A stretch of DNA of 64,000 bases from Eubacterium nodatum ATCC 33099 (GCA_000510425.1 AZKM01000025.1:98409-162408); one strand, 5' to 3'. Shown: positions 46,820-58,412, numbered from the stretch's first letter. The notes: generated from the letters alone by a model not told the origin. Program-made: numbers and translations.

Positions 46820-48262
46820 TCACCTGCTGATAGCGTTATGTTTTTCAATCAACTGATTTTTAACATTCCACAGATTTTGAGATAAATCCACATAATATGT
46901 CTGCGGATTCTCAAACCTAAGAGTCTCCTCCCAAAGGGTTTCAATCTGCTCTGCGCAGTATTCTCTAACTTCTTCAATTGACGGACACTGATAGACCTTC
47001 TTGCCATTTTTAAAAAGCTGAACTCGCAGGTTCTTCACATAGAAATTATTCAGCGTCTTCTTTTTCCACACGGCATTAGGGTCAAATATTTCGTACCCGT
47101 CCTCCTCCGGAATAGTCTCACCATCCAAAGTCATAACATCTGCAAGAGCTTTGTGGCTTTCCTTGTCGTATAGTCGATATAGTGTTTTAAAGCCCGGGTT
47201 TGTAATTTTTTCAATATTTTCTGAGATTTTTATTTTCGGTACTATTTCCCCGTTTTCCTTCTCCAGTGCAGCCAGTTTATAAACTCCGCCAAAGACAGGC
47301 TCAGATTTTGCTGTAATAAGTCTTTCGCCTACACCAAAGGAATCAACTCTGGCACCCTCCAAAATAACATCGCGAATCAAGTATTCATCCAATGAATTGG
47401 AAATAGTAATAGAGCAATCCTCAAGACCTGCTTCATCAAGCATCTTTCTGGCACGCTTGGTGAGATAAGCAATATCTCCACTATCTATTCTTATTCCCAT
47501 CTTTGCAGGCTTCTGCTCTTTAAATACCTTAATAGCTGCCGGAACACCCGACTTGAGAACATTATAGGTATCTACAAGTAGCACGCAGTTGTCGGGATAA
47601 ATCCTGCAGTAAGCCGAGAAAGCCTCATATTCATCGGGGAACATCTGAACCCAGCTATGAGCCATGGTTCCAATCGCCGGAATCTTAAAATCTCTATCCG
47701 AAATAGTACAGGCAGTACCGCAGCATCCTCCGATGTATGCCGCCCTCGCACCAAAATTTGCAGCTGATGCACCGTGAGCACGCCTGGAGCCGAATTCCAT
47801 AACGGGTCTGCCCTGTGCCGCTCTGACGATTCTGCTTGCTTTCGTTGCAATGAGGCTCTGATGGTTAATTATCAACAGAAGCATTGTTTCAATAAATTGT
47901 GCCTGTAGAACTGTTCCTCTGACTGTTATAAGCGGTTCATGAGGGAAAATAGGTGTACCCTCCGGAATTGCCCATACATCACAATCAAATTCAAAATTCT
48001 CTAGGTACTTAAGAAATTCCTCACAGAAAATATCCTTGCTTCGCAGGTATTCTATATCCTCCTGAGAAAATTTCAGGTTATCCAGATAATCAACAACCTG
48101 CTCTATTCCTGCCATTATAGCGTATCCGCCTTTATCAGGCACTCTGCGAAAAAACAGATCGAAATAAGCAATATCGTCCTTTAACCCTGACTGAAGATAA
48201 CCATTGGCCATGGTTATCTCATAAAAATCCGTCAACATAGTCAGGTTCTCACCTTTAATCAT
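46820..48262 (-). CDS. pncB: Nicotinate phosphoribosyltransferase
   Basis: 480 residues. It joins nicotinate to PRPP, using ATP, for NAD salvage. TDFYEITMANGYLQSG at the start, EFGSRRAHGASAA (about 156-168), GTMAHSWVQMFPDE (about 198-211) and LVDTYNVLKSGVPAA are family landmarks; GVRIDSGDIA-like IRIDSGDIAYLT is the phosphate-binding part. AAGGAGAG precedes the ATG. Confidence 0.95.
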   Translation of the reverse strand: MIKGENLTMLTDFYEITMANGYLQSGLKDDIAYFDLFFRRVPDKGGYAIMAGIEQVVDYLDNLKFSQEDIEYLRSKDIFCEEFLKYLENFEFDCDVWAIPEGTPIFPHEPLITVRGTVLQAQFIETMLLLIINHQSLIATKASRIVRAAQGRPVMEFGSRRAHGASAANFGARAAYIGGCCGTACTISDRDFKIPAIGTMAHSWVQMFPDEYEAFSAYCRIYPDNCVLLVDTYNVLKSGVPAAIKVFKEQKPAKMGIRIDSGDIAYLTKRARKMLDEAGLEDCSITISNSLDEYLIRDVILEGARVDSFGVGERLITAKSEPVFGGVYKLAALEKENGEIVPKIKISENIEKITNPGFKTLYRLYDKESHKALADVMTLDGETIPEEDGYEIFDPNAVWKKKTLNNFYVKNLRVQLFKNGKKVYQCPSIEEVREYCAEQIETLWEETLRFENPQTYYVDLSQNLWNVKNQLIEKHNAISR

Positions 48263-48320
48263 CCGAAGCTCTCCTTAAATACTTAACTTTGTAAATAAAC
48301 ATATCGCCTTTCATTATATC

Positions 48321-51155
48321 CTATCCAAGCATTTTCTTCAAGAACCGGCCTGTATATGATTTTTTACATTTGCAAATCTCCTCCGGAGTTCCTGTAGCCA
48401 CAATATTCCCACCTCTTATGCCACCTTCCGGACCTAAATCGATTATATAATCCCCACGCTTAATAACATCAAGATTATGCTCAATAACTACGACTGTATT
48501 CCCTGCATCCACAAGCTTATCCAGCACTGAAACAAGCTTATCCACATCTGCAAAATGAAGACCTGTAGTAGGTTCATCTAAAATATAAAGTGTCTTGCCC
48601 GTACTTCTTTTTGAAAGTTCTGCTGCAAGCTTAACACGCTGGGCTTCTCCACCTGAAAGCTGTGTAGACGGCTGTCCCAGTTTTATATAGTCAAGTCCGA
48701 CTTCATTTAAAGTATCCAGCTGCCTCTTTATAGATGGAATATTCTTAAAAAATTCCAGCGCCTCTGCAACGCTCATATCAAGGACATCAAATATATTTTT
48801 ATCTTTATATTTAACCTCAAGTGTTTCACGATTATATCTCTTTCCCTTACAAACTTCGCAGGGTACATAAACATCGGGAAGAAAGTGCATCTCAATTTTC
48901 AGAATACCGTCACCTTTGCAGGCTTCACAGCGACCTCCCTTTACATTAAAACTGAATCTGCCCTTTCCAAATCCTCTTATCTTAGCCTCCGGAAGTGATG
49001 CAAATAAATCTCGTATATGGGTAAACATTCCCGTATATGTGGCAGGATTAGATCTTGGAGTCCTTCCAATCGGCGACTGATCAATATCTATGACCTTGTC
49101 TATGTTGTCAAGTCCCAAGATTTCCCTGTATTTACCCGGTTCTTCCTGAGTGCCGTTGACATACCGAGATGCTCCTTTATTTAAAATTTGATTTATCAGG
49201 CTGCTTTTACCTGAGCCTGAAACTCCTGTTACACACACGAATCTTCCTAAAGGAATATCAACATCTATGTTCTTCAGATTGTTTTCCTCCGCACCACATA
49301 TGGTGATTTTCTTGCCATTTCCAAGTCTTCTTGCCATAGGCACTTCTATCTTCTTTTCACCTGAAAGATACTGCCCCGTCAGGGAGCACGGATTTTCCAT
49401 TATTTCCTCTACCGTTCCCTGTGCCACAAGTCTACCGCCATGTATTCCTGCTCCCGGACCGATGTCCACAATATGCTGTGCAGCATACATCGTGTCTTCA
49501 TCGTGTTCAACTACAAGCAATGTATTTCCCAGATCCACCAGATGCTTTAGCGTTCCCAGAAGTTTTGCATTATCCCTTTGATGAAGTCCTATTGACGGCT
49601 CGTCCAGTATATATAGAACTCCCGTAAGTCCTGAGCCGATCTGAGTTGCAAGTCTTATCCTCTGTGCCTCACCACCCGAAAGCGTTCCAGCCGCCCTGGA
49701 CAAATTAAGATAATCCAAACCTACATTTACAAGAAAACTCAATCTTTCACGGATCTCCTTTAATATCTGTTTCCCTATGAGCAAATCCTTTTCTGAAAGT
49801 TTAATATTATCCACAAAATCAAGAGCATCTCTTATGGACATATCCGAAAGTTCTGCAATATTTTTTCCTCCTGCGGTTACAGCCAGAACCTCAGGTTTAA
49901 ACCGCTTTCCTTTACAGTCGGGACAACTCTTTGTGACCATATACCTGCTCATCCGGTCCTTAAAAAAGTCAGAACCTGTTTCTCTGTATCTTCTTTCTAC
50001 ACAGGTAATCAAACCCTCAAACGGATGGTTGAATTTCTGTGTCTTTCCGCCGGTTTTACTTGTATAGGTATACTTAACATTTTTATTTCCCGTACCGTAC
50101 AAGACTGTCTGTTTAAATTTGTCCGGAAGTTCTTTAAAAGGTTTTGATAAGTCGATTCCCTGCTGCTCTGCAATGACATTTACAATATTCTTGTAAAAAC
50201 CACTATACTCCATCGTTGCATATATTTTTCCCAGTGCGCCTCTGAGTATGCTTTTATCAGAGTCAATCATAGTATCCGGCAGAATTTTCTCTGTAAAACC
50301 TAATCCGCTGCATGTTTCACAAGCTCCAAATGGGCTGTTAAAAGAAAACATTCTTGGCTCAAGTTCTTCTATACTCACGCCATGATCAGGGCAGGCAAGT
50401 TTTGTAGAAAAGGTCTGTTCGCTGCTGCTACCTTCGTCCTGATAAAGCACATTAATAAGTCCCTCACCTTCCTTCATCGCCATTTCAACGGCTTCAGATA
50501 TTCGGCTTTCCTGTCCTTTTCTGACTACAACTCTGTCAATTACAATTTCGATAGTATGCTTAAACTTTTTGTCTAAAGTAATTTCATCTTCATCCAAAAG
50601 AAGTATTTCTCCATCGATTCTGACTCGGGTATAACCTTCTCTCCTTATTCTATCTATTATCTTTACATGTTCACCCTTCCGTCCCCGCACCACAGGAGCC
50701 ATAATCTGTATTTTTGTTCTTTCCGGATGCTCCATTACAGCATCTACAATCTGATCTACGCTCTGGCTTGAAATGGGTTTACCGCATACTGGACAATGAG
50801 GCTTTCCTATCCTTGCGTAAAGAAGTCTCAAATAGTCATGAATTTCTGTAACCGTTCCTACTGTGGATCTGGGATTCTTGCTTGTAGTCTTCTGGTCAAT
50901 GGAAATTGCAGGAGAAAGTCCCTCAATAAACTCCACATCAGGCTTATCCATCTGTCCCAAAAACTGTCTTGCATAGGAGGACAGGCTTTCCACATACCTT
51001 CTCTGCCCCTCTGCATAGATGGTATCAAAGGCAAGGGATGACTTTCCAGAGCCTGAAAGCCCTGTTAAAACTACCAGTTTCTCCTTCGGTATCGTCACAT
51101 CAAGGTTTTTAAGATTGTTCTCATTTGCACCTTTAATCACAATTTCATTTTTCAT
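48321..51155 (-). CDS. uvrA: Excinuclease ABC subunit A
   Basis: 944 residues from the ATG at 51155, which is six bases after GAGGA; an ATG two codons upstream overlaps that site. UvrA is the damage-sensing ABC ATPase of nucleotide excision repair. Two Walker A loops ([13 protein letters not shown] near 33; [10 protein letters not shown] near 635), two LSGGEAQR signatures and zinc-finger Cys pairs (CPVC, CPDC, CEAC, CEVC) are visible. Twelve bases after uvrB. Confidence 0.97.
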   Translation of the reverse strand: MKNEIVIKGANENNLKNLDVTIPKEKLVVLTGLSGSGKSSLAFDTIYAEGQRRYVESLSSYARQFLGQMDKPDVEFIEGLSPAISIDQKTTSKNPRSTVGTVTEIHDYLRLLYARIGKPHCPVCGKPISSQSVDQIVDAVMEHPERTKIQIMAPVVRGRKGEHVKIIDRIRREGYTRVRIDGEILLLDEDEITLDKKFKHTIEIVIDRVVVRKGQESRISEAVEMAMKEGEGLINVLYQDEGSSSEQTFSTKLACPDHGVSIEELEPRMFSFNSPFGACETCSGLGFTEKILPDTMIDSDKSILRGALGKIYATMEYSGFYKNIVNVIAEQQGIDLSKPFKELPDKFKQTVLYGTGNKNVKYTYTSKTGGKTQKFNHPFEGLITCVERRYRETGSDFFKDRMSRYMVTKSCPDCKGKRFKPEVLAVTAGGKNIAELSDMSIRDALDFVDNIKLSEKDLLIGKQILKEIRERLSFLVNVGLDYLNLSRAAGTLSGGEAQRIRLATQIGSGLTGVLYILDEPSIGLHQRDNAKLLGTLKHLVDLGNTLLVVEHDEDTMYAAQHIVDIGPGAGIHGGRLVAQGTVEEIMENPCSLTGQYLSGEKKIEVPMARRLGNGKKITICGAEENNLKNIDVDIPLGRFVCVTGVSGSGKSSLINQILNKGASRYVNGTQEEPGKYREILGLDNIDKVIDIDQSPIGRTPRSNPATYTGMFTHIRDLFASLPEAKIRGFGKGRFSFNVKGGRCEACKGDGILKIEMHFLPDVYVPCEVCKGKRYNRETLEVKYKDKNIFDVLDMSVAEALEFFKNIPSIKRQLDTLNEVGLDYIKLGQPSTQLSGGEAQRVKLAAELSKRSTGKTLYILDEPTTGLHFADVDKLVSVLDKLVDAGNTVVVIEHNLDVIKRGDYIIDLGPEGGIRGGNIVATGTPEEICKCKKSYTGRFLKKMLG

Positions 51156-51167
51156 CAACATTCCTCT

Positions 51168-53141
51168 TTACATTCTTTTAGTCTTATATTCAAAGATACG
51201 ATCACGCAGCTCTGCTGCCCGCTCAAACTGAAGAGAATCTGCAGCTTGCCTCATTTCCTTTTCCATGGACTCTATAAATTTCTTAAGTTCATTTCTTGTA
51301 AGTTCTTCAGGCTTCTTCCCTTTGAATCTGTCTTCCCCCTTGGCAAGCTTAGTCGCTTCAATAACTGCTCGTACTGACTTTTCGATAGTCTTAGGGGTTA
51401 TACCATGCTTTTCATTGTACTTTTGTTGGATATTTCGGCGACGCCGGGTCTCATCAATGGATGCCTGCATCGCCTTACTTATTCTATCTCCGTACATTAC
51501 AACCTTACCGTCAACATTTCTTGCAGCTCTGCCTATGGTCTGGATTAAAGAAGTTTCAGTACGAAGAAAGCCCTCCTTATCCGCATCCAAAATAGCCACA
51601 AGCTGCACTTCAGGAATATCAAGACCTTCTCGCAAAAGGTTTATACCCACTAAAACATCAAATTCACCAAGCCTTAAATCTCTAATGATTTCTAATCGTT
51701 CCAGAGTATCAATTTCCGAATGTAAATATCTGGTTCTTATCCCTGCCCCTGTTAAATAATCCGTAAGGCTTTCGGACATTTTTTTCGTCAATGTGGTTAC
51801 AAAAGCTTTTCCGCCTTTCTCTACAGCGGAATTAATTTCACCGATTAAATCATCTATTTGATTTTCTGTGGGTCTAACATCAATTTCAGGATCCAAAAGT
51901 CCCGTAGGTCTTATGACCTGTTCTGCCGTAATTCCACCTGAGTTTTCCTTTTCATAGGCCGCCGGAGTTGCACTTACATACATAATCCGGTTGACCAGAC
52001 TTTCCCATTCCTGAAACTGCAATGGTCTGTTATCAAGGGCGGATGGCAGTCTAAAGCCGTAGTCAACGAGGGACTGCTTCCTCGATCTGTCCCCGGCATA
52101 CATTGCCCTTAACTGAGGCAGCATTACATGGGATTCATCTATCATAATTATGAAATCCTCGGGAAAGTAGTCGATAAGTGTATAGGGTCTGGTTCCTGAG
52201 GGCAGCCCGTTCAAATGTCTTGAATAATTTTCTATACCCTTGCAAGTGCCTATCTCTCTAAGCATCTCCATGTCATATCGGGTTCTCTGCTCAATTCTTT
52301 GGGCTTCCAGAAGTTTGCCTCTGTCTTGAAACCATTTCACCCTCTCTTCAAGTTCTCGGTCGATTGTGCCCATGGCTTTCTCCAGGTTTTCCGGCGAAGT
52401 AACATAATGAGTAGCCGGATAGACTGCAACATGGCTTCTCATACCCAGAATCTCTCCGGTAACCTGGTTCATTTCCTTTATGCTCTCTATTTCATCACCG
52501 AAAAGTTCAATTCGCACAGGATTATTTGCTCCGGCGGGAAAAATATCGATTACATCTCCACGGACTCTGAAGCTTCCCCTTTCTAAAACCATATCATTTC
52601 TCGTATACTGTATGTCTACAAGCTTTCTCAAAATATCCTGCCTGGATTTTTCCATTCCCGGTCTTAACGAAAGCATTTGATTTTCATAATCAAACGGACT
52701 ACCCAACCCATATATACACGAAACACTGGCAACTATCACAACATCTCTTCGCTCAAAAAGTGCAGCTGTTGCGCTGTGTCTCAGTTTTTCTATCTCATCG
52801 TTTATGTCAGAATCCTTTTCAATATATGTATCCGTAGAAGGCACATAGGCTTCAGGCTGATAGTAATCATAATAACTGACAAAGTACTCCACAGCATTCT
52901 TTGGAAAAAATTCTTTGAACTCTCCGTGAAGTTGAGCTGCCAAAGTCTTATTGTGACTTATAATCAAAGTGGGTTTTTGCATCTGCTCAATAACATTTGC
53001 CATGGTAAAAGTTTTTCCTGAACCGGTTACGCCAAGAAGGGTCTGACATTTTTTTCCCTCCTTAAAGCCTTTAACCAGCTTTTTTATTGCCTGCGGCTGA
53101 TCTCCTGTGGGCTTAAATTTTGACTCAAGTTTAAATTCCAT
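51168..53141 (-). CDS. uvrB: Excinuclease ABC subunit B
   Basis: 657 residues. The helicase-like damage verifier of nucleotide excision repair: Walker [14 protein letters not shown] (about 38-50), the beta-hairpin [12 protein letters not shown] that clamps [12 protein letters not shown] box, and the C-terminal UVR motif ([21 protein letters not shown]) that contacts UvrC. GGGGAG precedes the ATG. I find no LexA box in front of it. Confidence 0.97.
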   Translation of the reverse strand: MEFKLESKFKPTGDQPQAIKKLVKGFKEGKKCQTLLGVTGSGKTFTMANVIEQMQKPTLIISHNKTLAAQLHGEFKEFFPKNAVEYFVSYYDYYQPEAYVPSTDTYIEKDSDINDEIEKLRHSATAALFERRDVVIVASVSCIYGLGSPFDYENQMLSLRPGMEKSRQDILRKLVDIQYTRNDMVLERGSFRVRGDVIDIFPAGANNPVRIELFGDEIESIKEMNQVTGEILGMRSHVAVYPATHYVTSPENLEKAMGTIDRELEERVKWFQDRGKLLEAQRIEQRTRYDMEMLREIGTCKGIENYSRHLNGLPSGTRPYTLIDYFPEDFIIMIDESHVMLPQLRAMYAGDRSRKQSLVDYGFRLPSALDNRPLQFQEWESLVNRIMYVSATPAAYEKENSGGITAEQVIRPTGLLDPEIDVRPTENQIDDLIGEINSAVEKGGKAFVTTLTKKMSESLTDYLTGAGIRTRYLHSEIDTLERLEIIRDLRLGEFDVLVGINLLREGLDIPEVQLVAILDADKEGFLRTETSLIQTIGRAARNVDGKVVMYGDRISKAMQASIDETRRRRNIQQKYNEKHGITPKTIEKSVRAVIEATKLAKGEDRFKGKKPEELTRNELKKFIESMEKEMRQAADSLQFERAAELRDRIFEYKTKRM

Positions 53142-53158
53142 GCTTTACACTCCCCATT

Positions 53159-53191
53159 CAAAAAGTAAACCTCCGAAAAAACTCCCGGAGG
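53159..53191 (-). terminator. Terminator between the wecA-type gene and uvrB
   Basis: Minus strand CCTCCG, 10-base loop, CGGAGG, then TTTACTTTTTG. It lies 20 bases beyond the stop and directly before uvrB, so uvrB needs read-through or a promoter I could not find. Confidence 0.75.
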
Positions 53192-53210
53192 CTGATAGGT
53201 ATCAAATTTT

Positions 53211-54302
53211 TTAATCGTGCTTGTTCTGTCGTTCTTCCTTTGCAATATCAACAGCCTGTCTCTTCTGCACATTTCTGTTCGGGTCTGTTAAGAATACATA
53301 CAAATATAGTATCGTGATTACAATCAGAACAAATGCATCTTTGTATAGTTCACGGCTGACAAGAACCGCCGCCATTCCCATATCCGCACTTATTCCATAC
53401 AGCATCAAAACCGCCCTCAACTGTCCATATCCGGATGCCATTAAATGATGGTGCAGATGCCCCTTGTCCGCTTTCATTATCGGCTGACCGTTCAACAGTC
53501 TCCTTATGATTGCAAAAAATGTATCAAAGATTGGAATCCCAAGGACTAAAACAGGAATAACAACAGCGATAATCGTGGATCTTTTGAGAGGTCCCACAAC
53601 GGAAAGAATTGCAATCATAAATCCTAAAAACAGTGAGCCTCCATCTCCCATAAATACCTTTGCAGGATAAAAATTATATGGTAAAAATCCCATTGCTCCC
53701 CCTGCAACCGCCAGCATTACGAAGCACACAAGAAGGAATCCGAATTGCTCTCCGTGGATGTATGCAACATACGCAATACTGAGAGCCGCTATTATGGATA
53801 CCCCTGCGGCCAGTCCGTCAAGTCCGTCTATTAAATTGATAGTGTTTGTGATTCCTACGATCCAAAGCACTGTAACCACAAAACAGATAATAGTTCCAAA
53901 CTCCAATATACCGTCACCGAAGTAATTGTGAATAAATTGAACCTTTATCCCCATAGAATACATTAGAACAGCTACTGCCGTCTGCCATGAAAATTTCACT
54001 GTCGCAGGCAAATCCTTAAGATCGTCAACAACTCCCAAAATATATATAAGTGTTCCTCCCAGGACAACTCCGGTTATCTTTGGGCTTCCCCACAAGAAAA
54101 AGATCGTGGAAGTCATAGTTCCCAAAAAAATTCCCATTCCACCAAACCTTGGAATCGCTTTCTTGTGAATCCTTCTCCCATCCTTCGGAATATCCATCGC
54201 ACCGATTTTCGGTGCAATTTTCATGGCAATCGGTGTAGTTATCAGAGAAACTACAAACGCCAGTATGAATACACAAAACATTATTCCTTTACTAAATTCC
54301 AT
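53211..54302 (-). CDS. Undecaprenyl-phosphate N-acetylaminosugar-1-phosphate transferase (WecA/TagO type)
   Basis: 363 residues with about ten membrane segments. The MraY/WecA family motifs are visible: VVDDLKDLPATVKF (Mg-binding DD), NTINLIDGLDGLAAG, FMGDGGSLFLGF and the cytoplasmic HLHHHL box. It transfers GlcNAc-1-phosphate (usual for this branch) to the lipid carrier, first step of teichoic acid or polysaccharide synthesis. A C-terminal charged tail is present. Only a weak TAGG site precedes the ATG, nine bases behind the upstream stop. Confidence 0.9.
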   Translation of the reverse strand: MEFSKGIMFCVFILAFVVSLITTPIAMKIAPKIGAMDIPKDGRRIHKKAIPRFGGMGIFLGTMTSTIFFLWGSPKITGVVLGGTLIYILGVVDDLKDLPATVKFSWQTAVAVLMYSMGIKVQFIHNYFGDGILEFGTIICFVVTVLWIVGITNTINLIDGLDGLAAGVSIIAALSIAYVAYIHGEQFGFLLVCFVMLAVAGGAMGFLPYNFYPAKVFMGDGGSLFLGFMIAILSVVGPLKRSTIIAVVIPVLVLGIPIFDTFFAIIRRLLNGQPIMKADKGHLHHHLMASGYGQLRAVLMLYGISADMGMAAVLVSRELYKDAFVLIVITILYLYVFLTDPNRNVQKRQAVDIAKEERQNKHD

Positions 54303-54310
54303 AAAAATAC

Positions 54311-54775
54311 CTATTTTTCCAATTTTTCAACTTCCAAGCCTGCTTCATCCAGAATTTCAACCGCAAGCTTATCCGGATACCCTTCTCTGATAACAATACG
54401 ACTGATTCCGGCATTTACTATCATCTTAGAACATATCGAACAGGGATGGTGTGTTACGAAAATTGATCCTCCTTCAATACTCTGACCTAAAGTTGCAGCT
54501 TGGATAATTGCGTTTTGTTCTGCATGCAGTGCTCTGCAGAGCTCATGCCGCTCACCGGAAGGAACTTTCAGCTGTTCACGAAGGCAGCCGCCCTTTTGAG
54601 AGCAGTGAGGAACGCCTCTGGGTGCACCGTTATACCCTGTAGCAATTATATGTTTATCCTTGATGATAACTGCTCCTACCTGCCTTCTAAGGCAGGTAGA
54701 GCGCTTAGATGTAAGCTCTGCCATCTGCATGAAATACTCATCCCAAGAAGGTCTTTCGTCCTTAAATTCTGCCAT
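54311..54775 (-). CDS. Deoxycytidylate (dCMP) deaminase
   Basis: 154 residues of the zinc-dependent cytidine deaminase fold. HAEQNAI (zinc His and catalytic Glu) and [11 protein letters not shown] (two Cys ligands) are intact; [13 protein letters not shown] is the dCMP deaminase substrate segment. It makes dUMP for thymidylate synthesis. In Bacillus the similar ComEB sits in the competence operon. AGGAG lies before the ATG. Confidence 0.92.
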   Translation of the reverse strand: MAEFKDERPSWDEYFMQMAELTSKRSTCLRRQVGAVIIKDKHIIATGYNGAPRGVPHCSQKGGCLREQLKVPSGERHELCRALHAEQNAIIQAATLGQSIEGGSIFVTHHPCSICSKMIVNAGISRIVIREGYPDKLAVEILDEAGLEVEKLEK

Positions 54776-54850
54776 TCCATTCTCCTATCACAAAAATACT
54801 TTCAGATTAAAACCCTTCAGCAAAGGATTCATTCCGGTATGTTCTTTATT

Positions 54851-55657
54851 TTAATAATATATTTCAACGAGAAACAGACCTTGCGGAGGTGCAGTGTGAC
54901 CTGCCAAAGACCTGTTCCCGGACTCTATAATATTTTTAACTTCATCAGGATCTATTTTGCCTAAGCCCACTTCCACCAAAGTACCTGCAATGATTCTAAC
55001 CATATTATAGAGAAAACCGTCTCCCGTAATTTCTATGTCTATATCCCTCGCATCAAAGTCCGCTCCGCCTCTGAGATACGACTTTTCTGTGCTATCTGAA
55101 AAGTTTTCTGTGATTTTAAGATTGTGAACAGTCCTTACCGTTGATTGCCTGACCGTTCCGCCAGCTGCCTGAAAACAAGCAAAATCATGGGTTCCTGCGA
55201 TATAGGATGCAGCTTTACGCATAAGGTTTACATTCAGTTCACGCCATATCCTATACCTGTAATTTCTTAAAAACACCGGCATCTCCACAGAATTGCGGAT
55301 ACGATAAATATATTTCTTCCCCTTGGAATCAAATCTGGCATGAAAATTCTCAGCAACTTCCTCTGCACAAACAATCTTAACATCACCATCCCGCATAGTA
55401 TCACCTGCAATATTATTCACTGCAAAAGGGATCTTTTCCACCGGAATCCCCTGCCCGCATTTAAAACTTGCTCTCTGCCCAAGAGCATGAACACCGGCAT
55501 CTGTTCTACTGGTTCCCTCCAGTAAAATCTGCTCTCCACAAACCTTTGACAGTATATTTTCTAAAGTTCCCTGAACCGTTCTAATGCCGGGCTGCCTCTG
55601 CCATCCGGAAAAATTTGTTCCGTCGTATTCAATTGTCAGGAGAATATTTCTTTCCAT
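54851..55657 (-). CDS. truA: tRNA pseudouridine(38-40) synthase TruA
   Basis: 268 residues. It converts U38-U40 of the tRNA anticodon arm. The catalytic Asp lies in EGTSRTDAGVHALGQ (about 48-62); YDGTNFSGWQRQPG at the start and FLYNMVRIIAGTL near the C-terminus are signatures. The Shine-Dalgarno sequence is weak. Confidence 0.96.
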   Translation of the reverse strand: MERNILLTIEYDGTNFSGWQRQPGIRTVQGTLENILSKVCGEQILLEGTSRTDAGVHALGQRASFKCGQGIPVEKIPFAVNNIAGDTMRDGDVKIVCAEEVAENFHARFDSKGKKYIYRIRNSVEMPVFLRNYRYRIWRELNVNLMRKAASYIAGTHDFACFQAAGGTVRQSTVRTVHNLKITENFSDSTEKSYLRGGADFDARDIDIEITGDGFLYNMVRIIAGTLVEVGLGKIDPDEVKNIIESGNRSLAGHTAPPQGLFLVEIYY

Positions 55658-55803
55658 CTTATGATACTTTTGTTCAATCTCTTACACGGGATTTCGACAA
55701 ATCATTTTTCTCTTTTTCAAATTATAACCACTTCATTATATCATCTTACATGTTGTTAAGCTACTTTTTAAGATAAAATTTCCTATTCTTTAGAATCTTA
55801 CAA

Positions 55804-56574
55804 TCACAGTTCAAAAAAAGTTTCCGCCATACCCCAAAGAAAGCACAAATATATTATCGCAGCAACTGTTATATATGGAACCATGGCTTGCGTATCATCA
55901 TTTTGCCTACTTATATCTTTATTACCGATCTCTGTAATCTGTCTTCTATGCCTTACAGGTTTGTTTATCATCTTCTTACAGATAAAATGTGCTGTACTGA
56001 AAGCCGTACTCAAAACAAATATGCAGATAATTCCTAAAGGGCCTGCAATCAAACCAAGACTTGCAAAAAGTTTAATGTCACCGCCTCCGACAGTATCCTT
56101 GCTGTAAATCAGCCTCCCTATAACTGCAACCATTCCCATAAGTCCCACTCCTGCTATAAATCCAAACAAAGAATGTTTCCAGCTGTCAAAATAAGGGAAA
56201 TATCCGATACTGCTCACCGCCGTTAAAATTATAAGCTGGTCGGGAATAATCCTGTACAGAACATCTCCTATGGACATTTCAATCAAAAGCCAAATGGTAA
56301 ATATTGCTGCAATACCAAATTTATAATCGTCCATTACAAGCCAAATTCCTATTATAATGAAAAACATTGTAAAAATAATTTTCCATGGATGGCTTTTGAT
56401 TCTTTGGGTAAACGGATCCGCCAAAATACCCTTGGGCTCCTCTCCATACTCACAAAACCATTTTGCCGGCATCTTATTAAAAAAGTATACTGCTCCGTTT
56501 CCTAAAAAAATTGCCAGTAAAATCGCAATTAGACTTTTTATTATTGTAAACATCAAAGGTTGAAACTCCAACAT
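55804..56574 (-). CDS. Prepilin peptidase (A24 aspartic protease) without pilin genes nearby
   Basis: 256 residues with about seven hydrophobic segments. The two active-site aspartates fit: Asp104 in SIGDVLYRIIPDQ and Asp166 in GGGDIK. The N-terminal part keeps a short GNGAVYFFNKMP stretch, but the zinc Cys pairs of the N-methylation domain are missing, so it may cleave without methylating. It would process type IV pilin-like or competence pseudopilin precursors; none is encoded in this window. Confidence 0.82.
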   Translation of the reverse strand: MLEFQPLMFTIIKSLIAILLAIFLGNGAVYFFNKMPAKWFCEYGEEPKGILADPFTQRIKSHPWKIIFTMFFIIIGIWLVMDDYKFGIAAIFTIWLLIEMSIGDVLYRIIPDQLIILTAVSSIGYFPYFDSWKHSLFGFIAGVGLMGMVAVIGRLIYSKDTVGGGDIKLFASLGLIAGPLGIICIFVLSTAFSTAHFICKKMINKPVRHRRQITEIGNKDISRQNDDTQAMVPYITVAAIIYLCFLWGMAETFFEL

Positions 56575-56741
56575 TATTCTCCTATATATAAAGCTTTATA
56601 TACTCTCAAAACATTGACATTCTCAAAATCAGTTTAACATGACATACCGTTGTTCTATGCTCATGTTGCAGTATTAATTCATATTAGCATCATTCAGATA
56701 GATTATAGCACATCAATATGAAACTTTTGTATTGAAAATCG

Positions 56742-56770
56742 TTGACCTATACCGTACAAAAATATATAAT
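56742..56770 (+). promoter_or_regulatory. Promoter of the MocR-type regulator gene
   Basis: TTGACC, 17 bases, TATAAT, about 65 bases before the start codon. The region 56575-56741 towards the divergent peptidase gene shows only a weak TTGAGA-N18-TATATA on the minus strand. Confidence 0.75.
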
Positions 56771-56841
56771 TATTCTAAATGTATGTATTCTTTTCCGTAA
56801 ATATGATTATTTAATATATACAATTATGGAGGATATCAGAT

Positions 56842-58224
56842 ATGAAACCTATAATTCCGGATTTTGACAATGCTTCCGGCTCACCTTTATATATACAGTT
56901 GTACAATTATCTAAAAAAAGAAATTACAGAGGGCAGAATATCAAAGGGGGAGAAATTACCGTCTCTGAGAACTCTGGCAAGAAATCTGTCTATAAGCATC
57001 ACAACTGTGGAAATGGCATATAATCAGCTTCTTGTTGAAGGTTATGTAAAAAGTAAGCCTCAATCAGGATATTACACCACCAGTATCAATGCAGAATCCA
57101 AATCAAAGCCGGGCTTCTCCTCTGCACCTTTAGACTTTGACACTTACCCTTTTACCAAAGCAAAGTACAAGTACGACACCGGCTCCTTTGACTTTATTAA
57201 GTGGAAAAAATGCCTTGCTAAAGTTCTTAACGAACACGCAGACCTGCTCCTATTTGAAAGTGATCCACAAGGTGAAAAAGTGCTGCGCCATGAAATATCC
57301 GGATATCTCTATTCTTCCCGAGGTGTAAAGTGCACTCCCGACCAGGTTGTAATCGCAGCAGGCACACAGCAGCTTACAAATCATTTGGCAAGAATCATGA
57401 GAAAAATGAATATCAGTCATGTTTCAACAGAGGATCCCGGTTATATGCCTCTTCAAAATATTTTTCGTGACATGGGCTTCACTTTAACTAAAATTCCTGT
57501 ACACAGCGATGGAATAAATATAGAAAAACTTCCTGTCAACATACCTTCTGCCGTTTATGTAAGCCCATCAAATCAATTTCCTACCGGTGCTGTCATGCCC
57601 ATCGGTCGCAGATACCGGCTTCTTGACTGGGCAATGAAAAACCACAGCATAATTTTGGAGGACGACTATGACAGTGAACTTCGCTACTTCGGAAAGCCTG
57701 TGCCCGCACTCCAAGGACTCGACCGTTCCGACAGTGTAGTTTACCTGGGTTCATTCTCATCAACCCTTTTTCCTGCTATCAAAATAAGTTATATGGTTCT
57801 TCCAAATCATATAGTGGATATATTTCAAAAGATAAAAAATGACTACGACCAAACCTGCTCAAAGGAAGAGCAGCTGGCACTTGCAATGTTCATGGAAAAA
57901 GGTTATTACACCACTAACATTAAAAAACTTAGAAATCTGTATGCCCGTAAACTTCAAAATGTACTGGCAGCTTTCAATAAATACGGAAAAAATTTTGTTA
58001 CCCCACAAAATACAAGTTCCGGAATAAATATAATAATCAATGTTAAAACTGAAAAAAACACAAATCTTCTGTGTCAGCTTGCAGCCACCCTGTCTGTTAA
58101 GGTTATGCCAATGTCCAGCTTAATTCAGGAAGATAGAGCAGAACTTATATTCTACTATAATCAGATTCCTCTGGATGAAATAGACAAGACAATAAAAGAC
58201 TTAATTTTGCTTTGGACAAAATAA
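56842..58224 (+). CDS. MocR/PdxR-type regulator (GntR helix-turn-helix plus aminotransferase domain)
   Basis: 460 residues. N-terminal winged helix of the GntR family (about 10-80: PLYIQLYNYLKKEI, GEKLPSLRTLARNLSISITTVEMAY) joined to a type I aminotransferase-like domain (about 110-455). It keeps VSPSNQFPTGAVM, the PLP Asp-Tyr (LEDDYDSELRY) and a lysine region (YLGSFSSTLFPAIKISYMVLP). Such regulators bind PLP and control PLP, GABA or amino acid genes. The divergent gene is a prepilin peptidase and the next is yitT; which is regulated is not known. Confidence 0.92.
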   Translation: MKPIIPDFDNASGSPLYIQLYNYLKKEITEGRISKGEKLPSLRTLARNLSISITTVEMAYNQLLVEGYVKSKPQSGYYTTSINAESKSKPGFSSAPLDFDTYPFTKAKYKYDTGSFDFIKWKKCLAKVLNEHADLLLFESDPQGEKVLRHEISGYLYSSRGVKCTPDQVVIAAGTQQLTNHLARIMRKMNISHVSTEDPGYMPLQNIFRDMGFTLTKIPVHSDGINIEKLPVNIPSAVYVSPSNQFPTGAVMPIGRRYRLLDWAMKNHSIILEDDYDSELRYFGKPVPALQGLDRSDSVVYLGSFSSTLFPAIKISYMVLPNHIVDIFQKIKNDYDQTCSKEEQLALAMFMEKGYYTTNIKKLRNLYARKLQNVLAAFNKYGKNFVTPQNTSSGINIIINVKTEKNTNLLCQLAATLSVKVMPMSSLIQEDRAELIFYYNQIPLDEIDKTIKDLILLWTK

Positions 58225-58332
58225 ACTCAAGGCTGCATTAAAATGAATCTGATTTCCCTACGATGAAAAAACGAGTTTCAAAGCATCACCCCTTAGCATT
58301 ATGAGTTGTAAATAAAATACTTTTTTGGGGTG

Positions 58333-58361
58333 TTGTGGTAAGCAAATTTTCATGATACACT
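58333..58361 (+). promoter_or_regulatory. Promoter of the second yitT gene
   Basis: TTGTGG, 17 bases, TACACT, with TGA before the -10. The mRNA leader would then carry a 6-bp hairpin TAAGGC-TTTT-GCCTTA (58387-58402) between an AAAGGAT ribosome site (58379-58385) and the start codon. Confidence 0.6.
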
Positions 58362-58412
58362 GTATGTAGAATATTAAGAAAGGATTTAAGGCTTTTGCCT
58401 TAGCGGTTGAAT

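Noticed and set aside
53142..53170. LexA box in front of uvrB
   Set aside because: No GAAC-N4-GTTC type sequence in the short upstream stretch or just inside the neighbouring gene.
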